A stretch of DNA of 64,000 nucleotides, taken from positions 5,580,001-5,644,000 of the forward strand of contig JAULSN010000001.1 of the NCBI GenBank assembly GCA_033439765.1. Reading direction: 5' to 3'. The notes below the pieces were generated by a model. The model did not search any database. It was not told the DNA's origin and worked only from the letters and a program-made list of their open reading frames with translations. The position numbers and the translations under genes were made by a program. Each line of letters starts with the position of its first letter. Within the stretch, counting starts at the first letter, position 1. Of this stretch, positions 23,250 to 33,330 are shown in pieces. This DNA comes from Lasiosphaeria ovina. Lineage: Eukaryota; Ascomycota; Sordariomycetes; Sordariales; Lasiosphaeriaceae.

Positions 23250-24119
23250 GTGTCTTTACCTTGCAGGCGTCTATTTATATCGAGGCCTTGTCTCAAGGTG
23301 CGGGTCTCGGCGGCAAGTTTCTGCAATCAGACCATAAAGGCTATCGCTATCATACTTTCTAAGAGCTACTGTCCTCGCCATATCCTCGAGATGCTCCCAT
23401 GTTTCCTCGCCACTTTTCCACTTCACACGGACTTTTACAGTCTTCACTTTGCAGCGAGCTCCATGACATGAGTGAACGTCACGACTCTAGTGTCTTGCAG
23501 GAAACGCTGCATGTATGAGAACATGAGGGTCTTTACATGCCTCTCTGCAGCCTCATTAGCAGCTCTCCCGGCCAGGGAGAGCTGACCCGTAAGCGTGACC
23601 GTTGAATGCAAACAGTTATCCGGGCCTTTTGATCAATGTTTCAATTTCTCCGTCGCAAGGGAATGCAGCTACCCGCCCGATCGAGTCAACTGCCTTCGGC
23701 AGCCCGCTCATGTCCGCCTAATTGCACTGCTATATACGGTAACACGACGCAAGGGATGACCTAGAGGTCACCAGATGCAAGCCGTACCGAACCCGGCGTC
23801 CGGAGGCGTCAAATCTTGACGCCTGAGCCAACTGCGATGGCTCGCTCGGCAAGACACCAGAATGAAACTCTGTTTGCCATTCACGGGATTGCCTTAGATT
23901 GCGAGGTATAAGTAGCATAGATCCGACAACCGCTCCATGCAGCTCATCTAACATCGGCATCCAACACAGAACGTGCACACCTCCCGCACCAAGTCGAAAG
24001 ACACGCGAGTGCATACATTAACGGCTCGACCAATAACCAAGACATCAAGTGAGTCCCTGCCTTGGCCCTTCGCTCAAAAGCTCGCAAGCTCACTAGACTC
24101 GTAGGCAGAGAACAAGACC

Positions 24120-24386
24120 ATGGCAAGGTACGACGTGCCCGTCCGCAAGCATGGCCGCACCGACATCAAGAAGGTGTAGACGGCTATGCCGAAACTTGAT
24201 AGGCGATGGCCAAAACTCCTGGCCAAGAATATCAATACGTTGATCTTGGGTCCTGAGATGGATAATGAAGATCTGGTTAAGGTCATTGGCTTCGGACGCT
24301 TCGTCTGTGGTCTGATCTCTGAGGTGGAACTTGGTGACTTCGTGGACAAAGAAGTAAAAGGCGACTTAAAAGTTCTCCGCCGATGA
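24120..24386 (+). pseudogene. Small ORF with an internal TAG, origin unknown
   Basis: ATG at 24120 encodes MARYDVPVRKHGRTDIKKV, then TAG (24177-24179). The frame continues through MPKLDRRWPKLLAKNINTL to a TGA at 24384, about 87 residues in total. Both halves have protein-like composition and no recognised domain. The TAG would become Gln by a single T-to-C reversal, like those in the NLR and HET genes. It could still be chance. Confidence 0.28.
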
Positions 24387-25008
24387 TGTGAAGGGGTCGT
24401 CTTTGGAAGCGAATACTCCCTTAGCTAGAGAGGGCGATGGAGATCGCATGTACCCTAGCTCGCCCATAGGGAGGTAGGGTAGCCATAAGAAGCGGTTTAA
24501 AAACAACAACTGTCAGAATTACAAACTCCCCTTGCCACTCAATATTGTCCCTGATATCCCTAATTCTCTCGCACGGAGGCATAAACTTATAGATTATGGT
24601 CTCTGAATTCCTCCGTGTTCAATATACCCCTTCATCGCATGAGTCTCTATACACTCAGTTCAAAGTTCGCGAGGCTGCTCATATTGTGCAACCAAGGGGC
24701 TCGTTGGAGCAAAAGGCTATCGGTTAGGGAGGCGGGGTGGATCAGGTGATAGCATTGTAAACTTGATCGCAGATAACACATGCTCAGCGTAGCCAGCAAG
24801 AGCTGAAAGTTACGACGACCATAGAAAAATCATCAGTCTAAAAGCAACCCCAAATAACGTTACTTCGGCCATAGATATGTCCTAGGATGAGTGTATGACC
24901 ATGAACTGCCACACATATTGCCTAATAGTGGGCAGGAAGCCAAATTGAGAGCCTCAAAGGATCAGGAAATTTTTGTCGATCCTACCAATAACCATGACAT
25001 AATAAAGT

Positions 25009-25239
25009 TCACAACTCTAGCAGTTTGACAGTAGCTTCATGCCCGTTCTCGGCGGCCCATGACAGTGGCGTCCAACCAGAGTAGTCTTTAGTGTTAATAT
25101 CGACCTTGCCAATATTAAATAGTATATGTTTTATTTCGTCTGCTCGAGGAGGGACTTCCACATATAGACCTACCACAAAAGTGAAATGGCTTATACCCAT
25201 CACCACGCATACACTGAATCTCCATTTTATATATCTCAT
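25009..25239 (-). pseudogene. Ankyrin-repeat gene fragment
   Basis: The minus-strand frame ends with one clear ankyrin repeat, VDINTKDYSGWTPLSWAAENGHEATVKLLEL, followed at once by a stop. The upstream part (MRYIKWRFSVCVVMGISHF...) does not look like ankyrin. The repeat type matches the C-terminal arrays of fungal NACHT/ankyrin receptors, so this is probably the relic of another NLR-type gene. Confidence 0.65.
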
Positions 25240-25474
25240 CTATTCTTTTGCTTTGTTTAGATGACCACGTAGATGTGCGTCCTTCATTTCTCCCCGTTCC
25301 ATGAAAGTTAAGTCAACGAGGTATCAGTTCAGTTCACATCCTTTGATGACTGCCACCGAGCAGATAAACTGGGATCAATTTATATTTTGCCTGGCAACCT
25401 ATGATACGGCCGTCGTTCTGGTTCCAAGCGTCTTTCGATACAGGAATTCACAATTCGTTGAGACAGACATCCTT

Positions 25475-28152
25475 TCACCGGTTCATGTAATCGAGGCGGA
25501 TGCTGACCGCCCTCCTGTGCGCCTCCAGCTCCTCCACCTTGGCGAGCTGCATCACTGCCTCGCCGACGTTGCGCAGCCCGTCAGCCGTCAGGTTCGAGCT
25601 GGTGATGTGCTTGACGAAAGATGCCAGATTGACACCCGAGTACTGTTTCGCGAATCCATAGGTCGCTAGAACCAAAAAAGAGAACAGATTAGCAAGATAT
25701 CATGTTTTGAGAACAAACTGGTGCTGCACTTACGAAGCGAGTGGTTAACGCCGGCCGAGTAGTCTCCCACACTCTCGGGTGTCCATTCGCCGATGAAGAC
25801 GCTGCCGGCGTTGACGACCTTTTCAACGAGCTTCTCGGCGTCCTTTACCTGGAGGATCAAGTGTTCCGGGGCGTAGCGGTTGCTGATGTGCATGGCCTCG
25901 TCGACCGTCTTGACCAGCACCGTGACAGAGTGGGCAATGGAGCCGCGGACAATGTCTACTCTCGGGAGGGCCATGGCCTGGCTGTGGAGCTCGTCCTCGA
26001 TGGCGGCCAGCTGGGCCTCGGTGAGGTCAACGGCAATCAGAATGACCTGGCTGTCAACGCCGTGTTCTGCCTGAGACAGGAGGTCCGAGGCGACGAAGGC
26101 AGGGTTGGCGTCCTTGTCGGCAATAACGAGCACCTCTGACGGGCCTGCCGGCATGTCGATGCTGACACCGGCGTTGGTGTCGTTGGACACGTGCATCTTG
26201 GCCGCCGTGACGAACTGGTTGCCTGGCCCGAGGATCTTGTCAACCTTGCTTACGCTCTCGGTTCCATAGGCCATTGCCGCCACGGCCTGGGCGCCGCCGG
26301 CAAGCACGATTGACTCGGCGCCGACCTTGTGCGCGACGTAGACAATCTCGGGCGTGATGCTTCCGTCGGAGCGGGGCGGCGAGGCGATCACAATCTTCTT
26401 GCACCCAGCTACCATGGCGGGAACACCAAGCATGAGCGCCGTGCTTGGGAGAACAGCGGTGCCGCCGGGCACGTAGAGACCGACAGCCTCGATCGGCCTA
26501 GAGAAGCGGGTGCAAACAACGCCAGGCATGGTCTCGACTGTCAGCGGCTTTTCGTCCTTCTGGGCGGCGTGGAACTTGCGGACGTTGTTAAACGATATGT
26601 CAATAGCTTTTGTCGTTTCGGGGGACAGCTGCATCAGAGATTCCGGGAAGGGAGCCTTGAGTACTGGCGAAGTCAAGGACGTCGCCTTCTCAAACTTGTG
26701 CGTATACGAAAGAACGGCCTTGTCGCCATTCTTCTGGACATCGTCAATGATTGGCTTGATGATGTTGAGAATCAACTCTGGCGATTTTTGTGATGGCCGC
26801 CTTAGCACTTCGTCAAGCTTAGAAGACGATACTTTGGACAGGTCGTAGCTTTTCATGGTGATTCTCTTAGGCGTTGTCTCCTTTGCCTCCTTTACCGCCT
26901 CAGTCGCTGGAGGAGCGGGTGACGCGCCGTTTGTAGGCTTGATACCTTCCTTTTCGGCCCACTTGCCCTTTGCGTCTCCCATTCGACGCTTGACCTTCCA
27001 GCTCTTGGCGTCGAGGTTCTTTTCGATATCTGCAAGAGTCACGCCCGCCGCCACAGCCCTCGTCAAGGCAAAGTAGATGAGATCGGCAGCCTCAAAGGCA
27101 ACCTCTTCGGGTGTCTTGGCATCGCAGAGCTCCTCGGCTTCCTCCATAATCTTTGCCCGCAGCAGCTTCTCGTCCGAAAAGAGGCGTGCGGTATAGGAGC
27201 CGGCCGGTGCAGACTGTTTCCTGGCGACCAGAGTGTGCTCCAGTTTGGAGATGCCTTTCAGATCCCCGAAGCAGCCAGACTGTTCCAGGTGGCAGAAGCG
27301 CCCCTTTTGCTTCACGACAAACTTCAGAGCGTCGTTGTCGCAGTCGAGCGATATCCGGACGAGCTCCTGAGTGTCCCCAGACGACGCCCCCTTGTACCAC
27401 AGACCACGCTTGCGGCTCTGGTAAACGCCTGTCTGGGTCTTGAGGGCTTCCCCGACGCTCTCCTCGCTGCTGTAGACCAAGCCAAGGGCTGTGCCGTTCT
27501 CGTCGCATACAATGGTGGGGATTAGTCCGTCGGGACGGTCTGAAGTCCAAGAGGCGGCAAGGACCTTGGGGACGGCAAGCTTCCCTGCCTGGTCTTTGGC
27601 CGTCGTCAGCCCTGTCGAGGGCAAGATAGGGGTTGCATTGCACTGAGCGGTCACAGCCACGAATCGCTCGAGGTCGGCAGTTGCGGTGGGCTTGAGGAAC
27701 AGCGGAGTCACCTTCTTGGATTTGGCCTCGTCGGCGAACTGAGCGGCGCCGTCCTGCGCCGGGTCGAAGTCGTAGACAAGCAGGCCATGCTCGGTCGAGG
27801 CAGGCCACGACGAGACGCTGATGGCAGAGGACACGACGGGGGCAACGCGGGAGCCGAACTCGGCGAAGTCGGGCAGCTGCTCGGGGTGCACAAACACCTT
27901 GCGTGCGCCGGCATCGAGGAGCGAGACGATGTCGCCTCTAGACTCGAGCCGGGTGACGTCAAAGAAGGGATGGAACTCGACGTTGTGGCGCTTGAGGAAG
28001 CGCAGGATCTTGTCGACAGCGGGGGGAGCGACCTGGAAGAAGACGCAGCCGAGACACGACACCTCCTCACGCGTGAGGCCCTCAATTTCGCCCCCGAGCC
28101 CCGGCGGCACCGCGACGCTGACGAGGAAGGGGAGCGGAAGTGTTGATTCCAT
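25475..28152 (-). CDS. his-3: Trifunctional histidine biosynthesis protein (HisI-HisE-HisD)
   Basis: Exons 28152-25734 and 25665-25475 give 869 aa. The 68-nt intron interrupts the family string NHSLPTYGFAKQYSGVN. One polypeptide carries phosphoribosyl-AMP cyclohydrolase (SRKRGLWYKGASSG, FCHLEQSGCFG), phosphoribosyl-ATP pyrophosphatase (KIMEEAEELCDA, FEAADLIYFAL) and histidinol dehydrogenase (GPGNQFVTAAK, PAGPSEVLVIAD, SQAEHGVDSQV). These are steps 2, 3 and the last two oxidations of histidine synthesis, as in Neurospora his-3 and yeast HIS4. The frame is open upstream to 28236 but has no ATG before 28152, where MESTLPLPFLV starts. It is transcribed divergently from TAF9. A TGACTC word 183 bp upstream could be a CPC-1/Gcn4-type site. 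Confidence 0.97.
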
Positions 28153-28334
28153 GATTGGTAGGTAAGGTTGCAGGTTGCTGCTGACACCGGGTCCCAAGTT
28201 AAGGTATGGCAAGGCAAGGTAAGGCAGGGAAGCCAATTAACAGTACGGCACCCAAGGTATAGCGAAGGTATAACGAGGGGTATCAAATGCAATCGAGTGG
28301 CTCGACAATCCACAAAGTTCCCGGGTGGCCAGTA

Positions 28335-28340
28335 TGACTC
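28335..28340 (+). promoter_or_regulatory. Possible CPC-1/Gcn4-like half-consensus
   Basis: TGACTC lies 183 bp upstream of the histidine gene start. Cross-pathway control by CPC-1 in Neurospora acts on TGA(C/G)TCA-type sites in amino-acid genes. The last base (C instead of A) weakens the match, and a six-base word occurs often by chance. Confidence 0.3.
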
Positions 28341-28735
28341 CTCTACAGCCTACAAGCAAAACAAAAAACGATGGCGACTAGACTAACAGTACTCTGAGGA
28401 CAGTATAAGAGCCGACTCGTAGTCCTGCATCGGCACCCAGGCAGACCATGCATGGTGGGGCATGGAAGCACTTACTCGCCTGTTCGCACTTTGCCCCTCA
28501 TTGAATTCCGATCCATTTTCAGGTTCGGTTTTTTTCCTGGCGGGGTAAGATGCTGAGCGCGTCCAAGGATGGCGTTTATAAGGTGTGGTCAGTGCGCAGA
28601 CCTGCTTCTCTTTTTGCAGGGGAGCTCATGCGTGCCCTGAACAATTGGCGGCCCTGTAGTGGTGTACACAGTAGTGGCTGCAATGAGCGGGCGGATCATT
28701 CCACACTCCGACAAGTCGCCAGCAGGCAGGCAGGC

Positions 28736-28804
28736 AGTGAGTGAAGGGCCGCGGCCTCTGATTGGCGGGGAGTGAGTGAAGGGCCGCGGCCTTGATTGGC
28801 GGGG
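28736..28804 (+). repeat. Tandem duplication carrying CCAAT boxes
   Basis: Two adjacent copies of a 34-35 bp unit (AGTGAGTGAAGGGCCGCGGC then CTTGATTGGCGGGG or CTCTGATTGGCGGGG), differing only by a short indel. Each contains GGCCGCGGCC and an ATTGG (CCAAT) box. It lies about 430 bp upstream of the TAF9 start. Confidence 0.85.
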
Positions 28805-29233
28805 AAGCAGAAGTTCAGCGATGTGAACGTTCGTTCCTATTATTCCATCAATGCGTTTCGCGATCCTATTGTTCCACGTTAGCGAATCGGTTTACGAAAA
28901 GCTCAAGCTTCCTTTCTGAAAGTACATTACTCTATTTAAATCAAAACTCGCTTGCTTCGAGAAATAACAAATTCGCAAACTTTGCACCTTGATCTCTTCC
29001 CCAGTGAGAAACCCGAAAGCCACACCCGCACTCTTTCCGCCGCGCTCTCCATCAGTCTCCACCCCTAGACAAAGCACCACCACAGAGCTTCAAGCCACAA
29101 GCTCTCCTCTCACGGTCTGTCGCAAGGCGCCTCCGCGCGCGCGCAACGAATCCAACCTCACCTCCTATCCACCGCATCACCTCGTCTAGCTTGTTCACAT
29201 CTGCCGCGGAAAGTAGAAAAAAAGAAGAAAGAC

Positions 29234-30277
29234 ATGTCGACAGCCGGCGTCAGCGTCGGCCCGGCGGCTCCGCAGACGAACGGTCTCGGGTCGGCGTCCA
29301 ATTCGCAAACGCAGCCCTCGAGCACCCAGCAGCAGCAACCACCACAGTCCTCCCCATCGCAGCAGACGACGACGGCGACACAACCGCAGACCCAGACGGC
29401 ATCCGCCGGCGCCTCCCAGTCCCAGTCCCAGCAGCAGCTCGTCACGCAACAGCAGCAACTCCTCCAACAGAACCAGCCCCAGCAACAGCAAAACGCGCCA
29501 AAATCACCCTCGGCGTCAGCCTCGCGCCCGCAAAACGCCCGGGTCGTCGAGCTGCTACTGACGGCACAGGGCGTGACGTCGTACGAGCAGCGCGTGCCGC
29601 TGCTGCTGCTCGACTTTGCGTACCGGCACACGGTGGCGGTGCTGAGCGACGCGCTGCACCTGTCGGCGGACCCGTACACGTCGCACGCGGGGGCGCGGCC
29701 GTCGGCGGCGTCGGGCGCGGCGCCCGTCAACGTGGGCGACGCGACGGTCAGCGCGAACGCCGTGCAGCTGGCCATTGCCAGCCGGCTGGGGTTCCAGTTC
29801 CGCGGCGGCGGCGGCGGCGGCGGCGCTGGTGCCGGCGGTTCTGTGGGCGGTGGTGTCGGCGGTGTCGGGACGGGCGCGGTGGCCGGCGGAGCTGCGGGCG
29901 GCGGCACGGGCGGCGGCGCCGCCAGCAAAGACTGGCTGATGGACATGGCGCGCGAGCGGAACAAGGTGGCGCTACCGCGTGTCACGGCGACCGAGTGGGG
30001 CGTGCGGCTGCCCGGCGAGCGCTTTGTGCTGAGCGGCCTGAGCTGGAGCCTGCGGGACGTGTGGTCGGGCCAGATCCCTGCCGACGACGCCAGCGACGAC
30101 GACTACGATGACATGGACGAGGACGGCAGCACTGCCGGCGGTGGCCGAGGCGACGCGATGGAGGGCGTCGAGACCGAGGACATTGGGGGCGATGGCGTTG
30201 AGGGAGGCACCGTCGACGACATTTTCGGAGACGAACAGCTCGAGGACGAAGAAGACGAGGAGATGGTTGAGGCGTAG
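29234..30277 (+). CDS. TAF9: TFIID/SAGA subunit TAF9
   Basis: A single-exon gene of 347 aa. The histone-fold domain (about residues 100-190) reads [22 protein letters not shown], then a helix with [22 protein letters not shown], and ends [18 protein letters not shown], matching TAF9 (TFIID 31-kDa subunit). TAF9 pairs with TAF6 in TFIID and SAGA at RNA polymerase II promoters. The N-terminal ~95 residues are a Gln/Ser-rich tract. A Gly-rich insert of about 45 residues (GC-rich repeats from 29800 to 29930) separates the fold from a conserved stretch, [22 protein letters not shown], and the C-terminus is strongly acidic. The start ATG is preceded by A-rich sequence (AAAGACATG). Confidence 0.96.
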   Translation: MSTAGVSVGPAAPQTNGLGSASNSQTQPSSTQQQQPPQSSPSQQTTTATQPQTQTASAGASQSQSQQQLVTQQQQLLQQNQPQQQQNAPKSPSASASRPQNARVVELLLTAQGVTSYEQRVPLLLLDFAYRHTVAVLSDALHLSADPYTSHAGARPSAASGAAPVNVGDATVSANAVQLAIASRLGFQFRGGGGGGGAGAGGSVGGGVGGVGTGAVAGGAAGGGTGGGAASKDWLMDMARERNKVALPRVTATEWGVRLPGERFVLSGLSWSLRDVWSGQIPADDASDDDYDDMDEDGSTAGGGRGDAMEGVETEDIGGDGVEGGTVDDIFGDEQLEDEEDEEMVEA

Positions 30278-30952
30278 CCGAGGTGAGTGAGGTGGTGGGG
30301 AGGCAGCTTCCAAGGAAGGGTTCACGCGTTGTTTGCTTTTCAAAGGAAAAAACAACAAGAACATGAGACGAAAGCGAAGGATGCTTTCTCGTACTTTTTT
30401 GTATTTACTTACGGCGTCAAAAGGAATTGGCGGGACGGGGGAGAGGCGTTTAGGAATCTTCCTCTGCTAGGTACCTACTTAGGTACCAGAACAAAACGAC
30501 GTGTCACGCCAGGCATGCTAGATAGACTCTCTCGCCTTGACATGGGACTTGCTATGTGGTTTACATAGATTTTCAACCACAAGGTGCTCTATACTTCTTA
30601 TTCACTCCAGCGTGGTGGCTACTATGTACACAACATGCCGGACATGATCTTCTCAAGACTGCCCAGAGAGGGCCAACCACACGGGCCAACAACACGGGCC
30701 AACACTCAGGAACAAAATATTTAGTACGCAGTGTACTTGTATCAGCTGTGCAAAAGTCGACAGTCCCCGAGGCGCCACGCTATGCAAATTTCGAATAAAT
30801 ATAACCCCCCCAAGATGTATTTACCTCCCGCCATGCCATGATCACACCCGTGCCCCTGTTGAATTTCTGTACCCAATAATCCCAACTCTATCATGACTCG
30901 TGTTGAATAGTCACATCTCAGCCCTGCAGCTGAACTCGGGGACAGCCAAGAT
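30278..30952. other. Intergenic, convergent 3' ends
   Basis: About 0.67 kb between TAF9 and the lipin gene, containing CTAGGTACCTA and a second GGTACC nearby (30467-30487). No ORF is supported; it probably holds both 3' UTRs. Confidence 0.6.
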
Positions 30953-33330
30953 TTAATTGGCGTCCTTCTCCATCGACAAGTCTTTGATTCCTGTTATGAG
31001 TTCAGCGTCCAAGTCTTTTGTGGCGATCTTTGGCGAAGGCGCGGCCTGGTTCTCTTTCGAGTTCGAGTCCGGTACGCCAAGCTGGGTACGGTCCTGTTCC
31101 TCCTCCTCGTCATTTTCTTCTCCTTCTTCTCCTTCATCTCCGCCATCATCGGCTTCCTCGTAGATGATGACCGACCCTGCCATATGTTCTTCATCGTAAT
31201 CCCCACTCACAATGCTTCCATCGCCGTAGTCATCAGCCGAGTCGCGTGATATAAGGCTGTCGCCGAGGCCGTCGCCGATCTCCTCGTCATCGTCATCATC
31301 GGCATATTGGCTTTCATGGTCGTCTTCGGCCTGGTCGTCGTTATCCTCTTCCGAGTCGCTGGCCGAAAACTCGTCAAGGTCTAGTGGTGTGTCGCGCCAA
31401 TACTTGAAGTCTGTAAAGTCCTCGCCACCCCCCTTGACGAGCATGCTTACGGGGGGGAAGTAATGGTCGACCACTTCAGTCATGTTGACGTAGCTCAGCT
31501 TGAGCTTGTTAAGACTCAGCAGGTCTAGCGAGACCTCCGCATTGGAATTGATGGTGAAGATACGGTTCCGCGGTACATCTACTGTCCGGTACGAGATCTG
31601 GTCGGTGAAACGGTTACCGAAGCCTGCATAGAATGGAGATCCCTCGGGTCCGTAGAGATTGCGGATATCACGCAGTGTTGCCATCTTGAAGATGTGAGGC
31701 TTGCGCAGATAAATCTCTCGACGGAGAGCGGCCATTGTCCTGTCCGGGGACAGAATGGTAGGGCCGCGAGGCAGGCGGTAGCCACCTTGGACGATTCCGG
31801 CAAGGTAAGCCCTCGTAGTATCAGCCTGTCCGACCGACCGACTCGTGAGGTACATGATATTGTAGCCATTGGCTACAATGTCGCAATACAACTTAGCCAC
31901 CCCTGCGTGAGTCCAGTCTCGCCCGATCATGTTCAGCACTTGGCCCAGGGCATCGGATTTTGTAATGGTCCCGTCAATATCCGAGATGACCACAGGCGTC
32001 TCATGCTTCCAAAGATACATGTAGGCCGTGCACGTCGCCCGGTTCACCGTGAAGCTCACCGAGTTTGCGCCAGGTTTCAAGCTCAAGGCCTTCAGCTGGT
32101 CGCTAGTCAAGCGTAAGGTCTTGGCATAGTTCCGGTTTGGATCACCGGTGGCGGGCGAGCCAGGAGAACCTGGGGGAGTCTGCATCATTTGGCCAACGTC
32201 AGACTCCGTCCTTCTGTGGATTGGGATTATCGGGGAAGCCGTCATGTCGCTCCCGTCGCTGTGGTAGCCCGGGTCGGACGCCGCGTCACTGGTCAGGGCG
32301 GCTGAGGTGCGTAGAGACGACTCCATGGCTTTCTTCATGGCACCATCCTTGGCCTCTTGGCTGCTGTAAATCCAGAGGTTTCCCCTATCGTCAACCCCAA
32401 AGAGCGAGCCAATATCGTAATTGCCGTCCAACTCTTCGGCCAGCACCTTTCGAGCCAGAATCTCTGCACGCAGAGCGTCCTCGTCGTTGTTCTTGAACCC
32501 GGTCATGTCCAGCATCAGGTCGCCAGTCTCGCTAATGTGCGTTGGGATGTTGACAGCTGAGAGCTCCTTGGACAGATTCTGGGCCCTCTGCAGAGCGTCG
32601 CTCGACCCCAGCGGAGGCGGGCTGTGCGACCGGTCTGAATACCTCGGACTGTCGCCTTCGGCCGAGCCATCGACAAACTCGTGGTCGGTCGACTGCTTCC
32701 GTGCCGAGCTCCGTAGGATGTCCTCGCTATGCGGACGCTGTGGAGACCAATCCGCAGATGCCGGCAGCCCCTTATTAGAGAGTTCCGGAGAGGCGGACCG
32801 GGGTGTGATTAGACCTATATCCGTTAGCAGGAAAGTGACAAACATTGAGTAGCGTCGTGCATACCATCTCGCCCCGGTGCGGAGTACAAGGTGGCAGGCG
32901 GCGGCCTGTTGAAGCTCGAGGATCGAAGCTTGCCAGCCGTATCGTTCAGGTCAAGCGACTCGAGCTCCTGGAGCCCCGGGGCGCCTCCGGTCTGAGCATT
33001 GAGAGGGGGACTGGAAGCGGGCGACACTAGCGGCGAGGTTTGCAGGCTCTGAGGGATAGTGTCGGTTGTTTCGAAGACGAAGAAGGCCTCTCCACCCTCG
33101 CCAAGCTTCATTGAGTACTCCTGCTTGACGCCATTGACTTTGAACTCGACCTTCTTCTCGTACGGTCGCAGCAGGGAGAATTTGCCGAACCGTACGTGGA
33201 ACGGGGAACACAGCAATGTCCCATCCTGCTGCTCAACCACAATGACATCGATGGCGCCGCTAAGGGTCGCGGGGTTGATCGAGTTCCATGCCGTAGAAAC
33301 GGAGTCGCTTAGATTCCTGACGTACTGCAT
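30953..33330 (-). CDS. PAH1: Lipin-type phosphatidate phosphatase
   Basis: Exons 33330-32865 and 32814-30953 give 775 aa. The 50-nt intron joins APGRD to GLITPRSASP. The N-terminal lipin domain is at residues 1-~105 (MQYVRNLSDSVSTAWNSINP, FHVRFGKFSLLRPYEKKVEF), with the membrane-association helix at its very start. The C-terminal HAD-like catalytic domain has the DxDxT motif DIDGT at about 434-438 in VVISDIDGTITKSDALG, then LTSRSVGQADTTRAYL and GFGNRFTDQISYRTV. The enzyme dephosphorylates phosphatidate to diacylglycerol, controlling lipid synthesis and nuclear-envelope growth (PAH1/Smp2, Ned1). The middle is Ser/Pro-rich, as expected for phospho-regulation, and the tail is a long acidic Asp/Glu tract. 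It has the full set of features seen in active enzymes. Confidence 0.96.

Larger units (their letters stand above)
22577..25474. other. Decayed stretch between HET gene and histidine gene
   Basis: Noticeably less GC-rich than the flanks, especially beyond 23.3 kb. It holds only fragments: a domain-less minus-strand ORF (22716-23249), a small + ORF with an internal TAG (24120-24386) and an ankyrin-repeat scrap (25009-25239). If synteny with Neurospora holds, the his-3-proximal part is where the recombination hotspot cog would be sought; I see no way to locate it by sequence alone. Confidence 0.5.
28153..29233. promoter_or_regulatory. Bidirectional promoter region, histidine gene and TAF9
   Basis: About 1.1 kb separates two divergent starts. 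On the histidine side there is a TGACTC word at 28335-28340. On the TAF9 side a tandem duplication (28736-28804) carries two ATTGG (inverted CCAAT) boxes, followed by a pyrimidine-rich C/T tract at about 29010-29160, typical of fungal 5' leaders. Element functions are inferred from sequence alone. Confidence 0.5.

Noticed and set aside
27092..28313. Long antisense and alternate frames across the histidine gene
   Set aside because: They shadow the real gene (high GC third positions) and have no domain of their own.
29191..30111. 306-codon alternate frame overlapping TAF9
   Set aside because: Arg/Ala/Gly-rich, typical of a shifted GC-rich frame; TAF9 has the histone fold.
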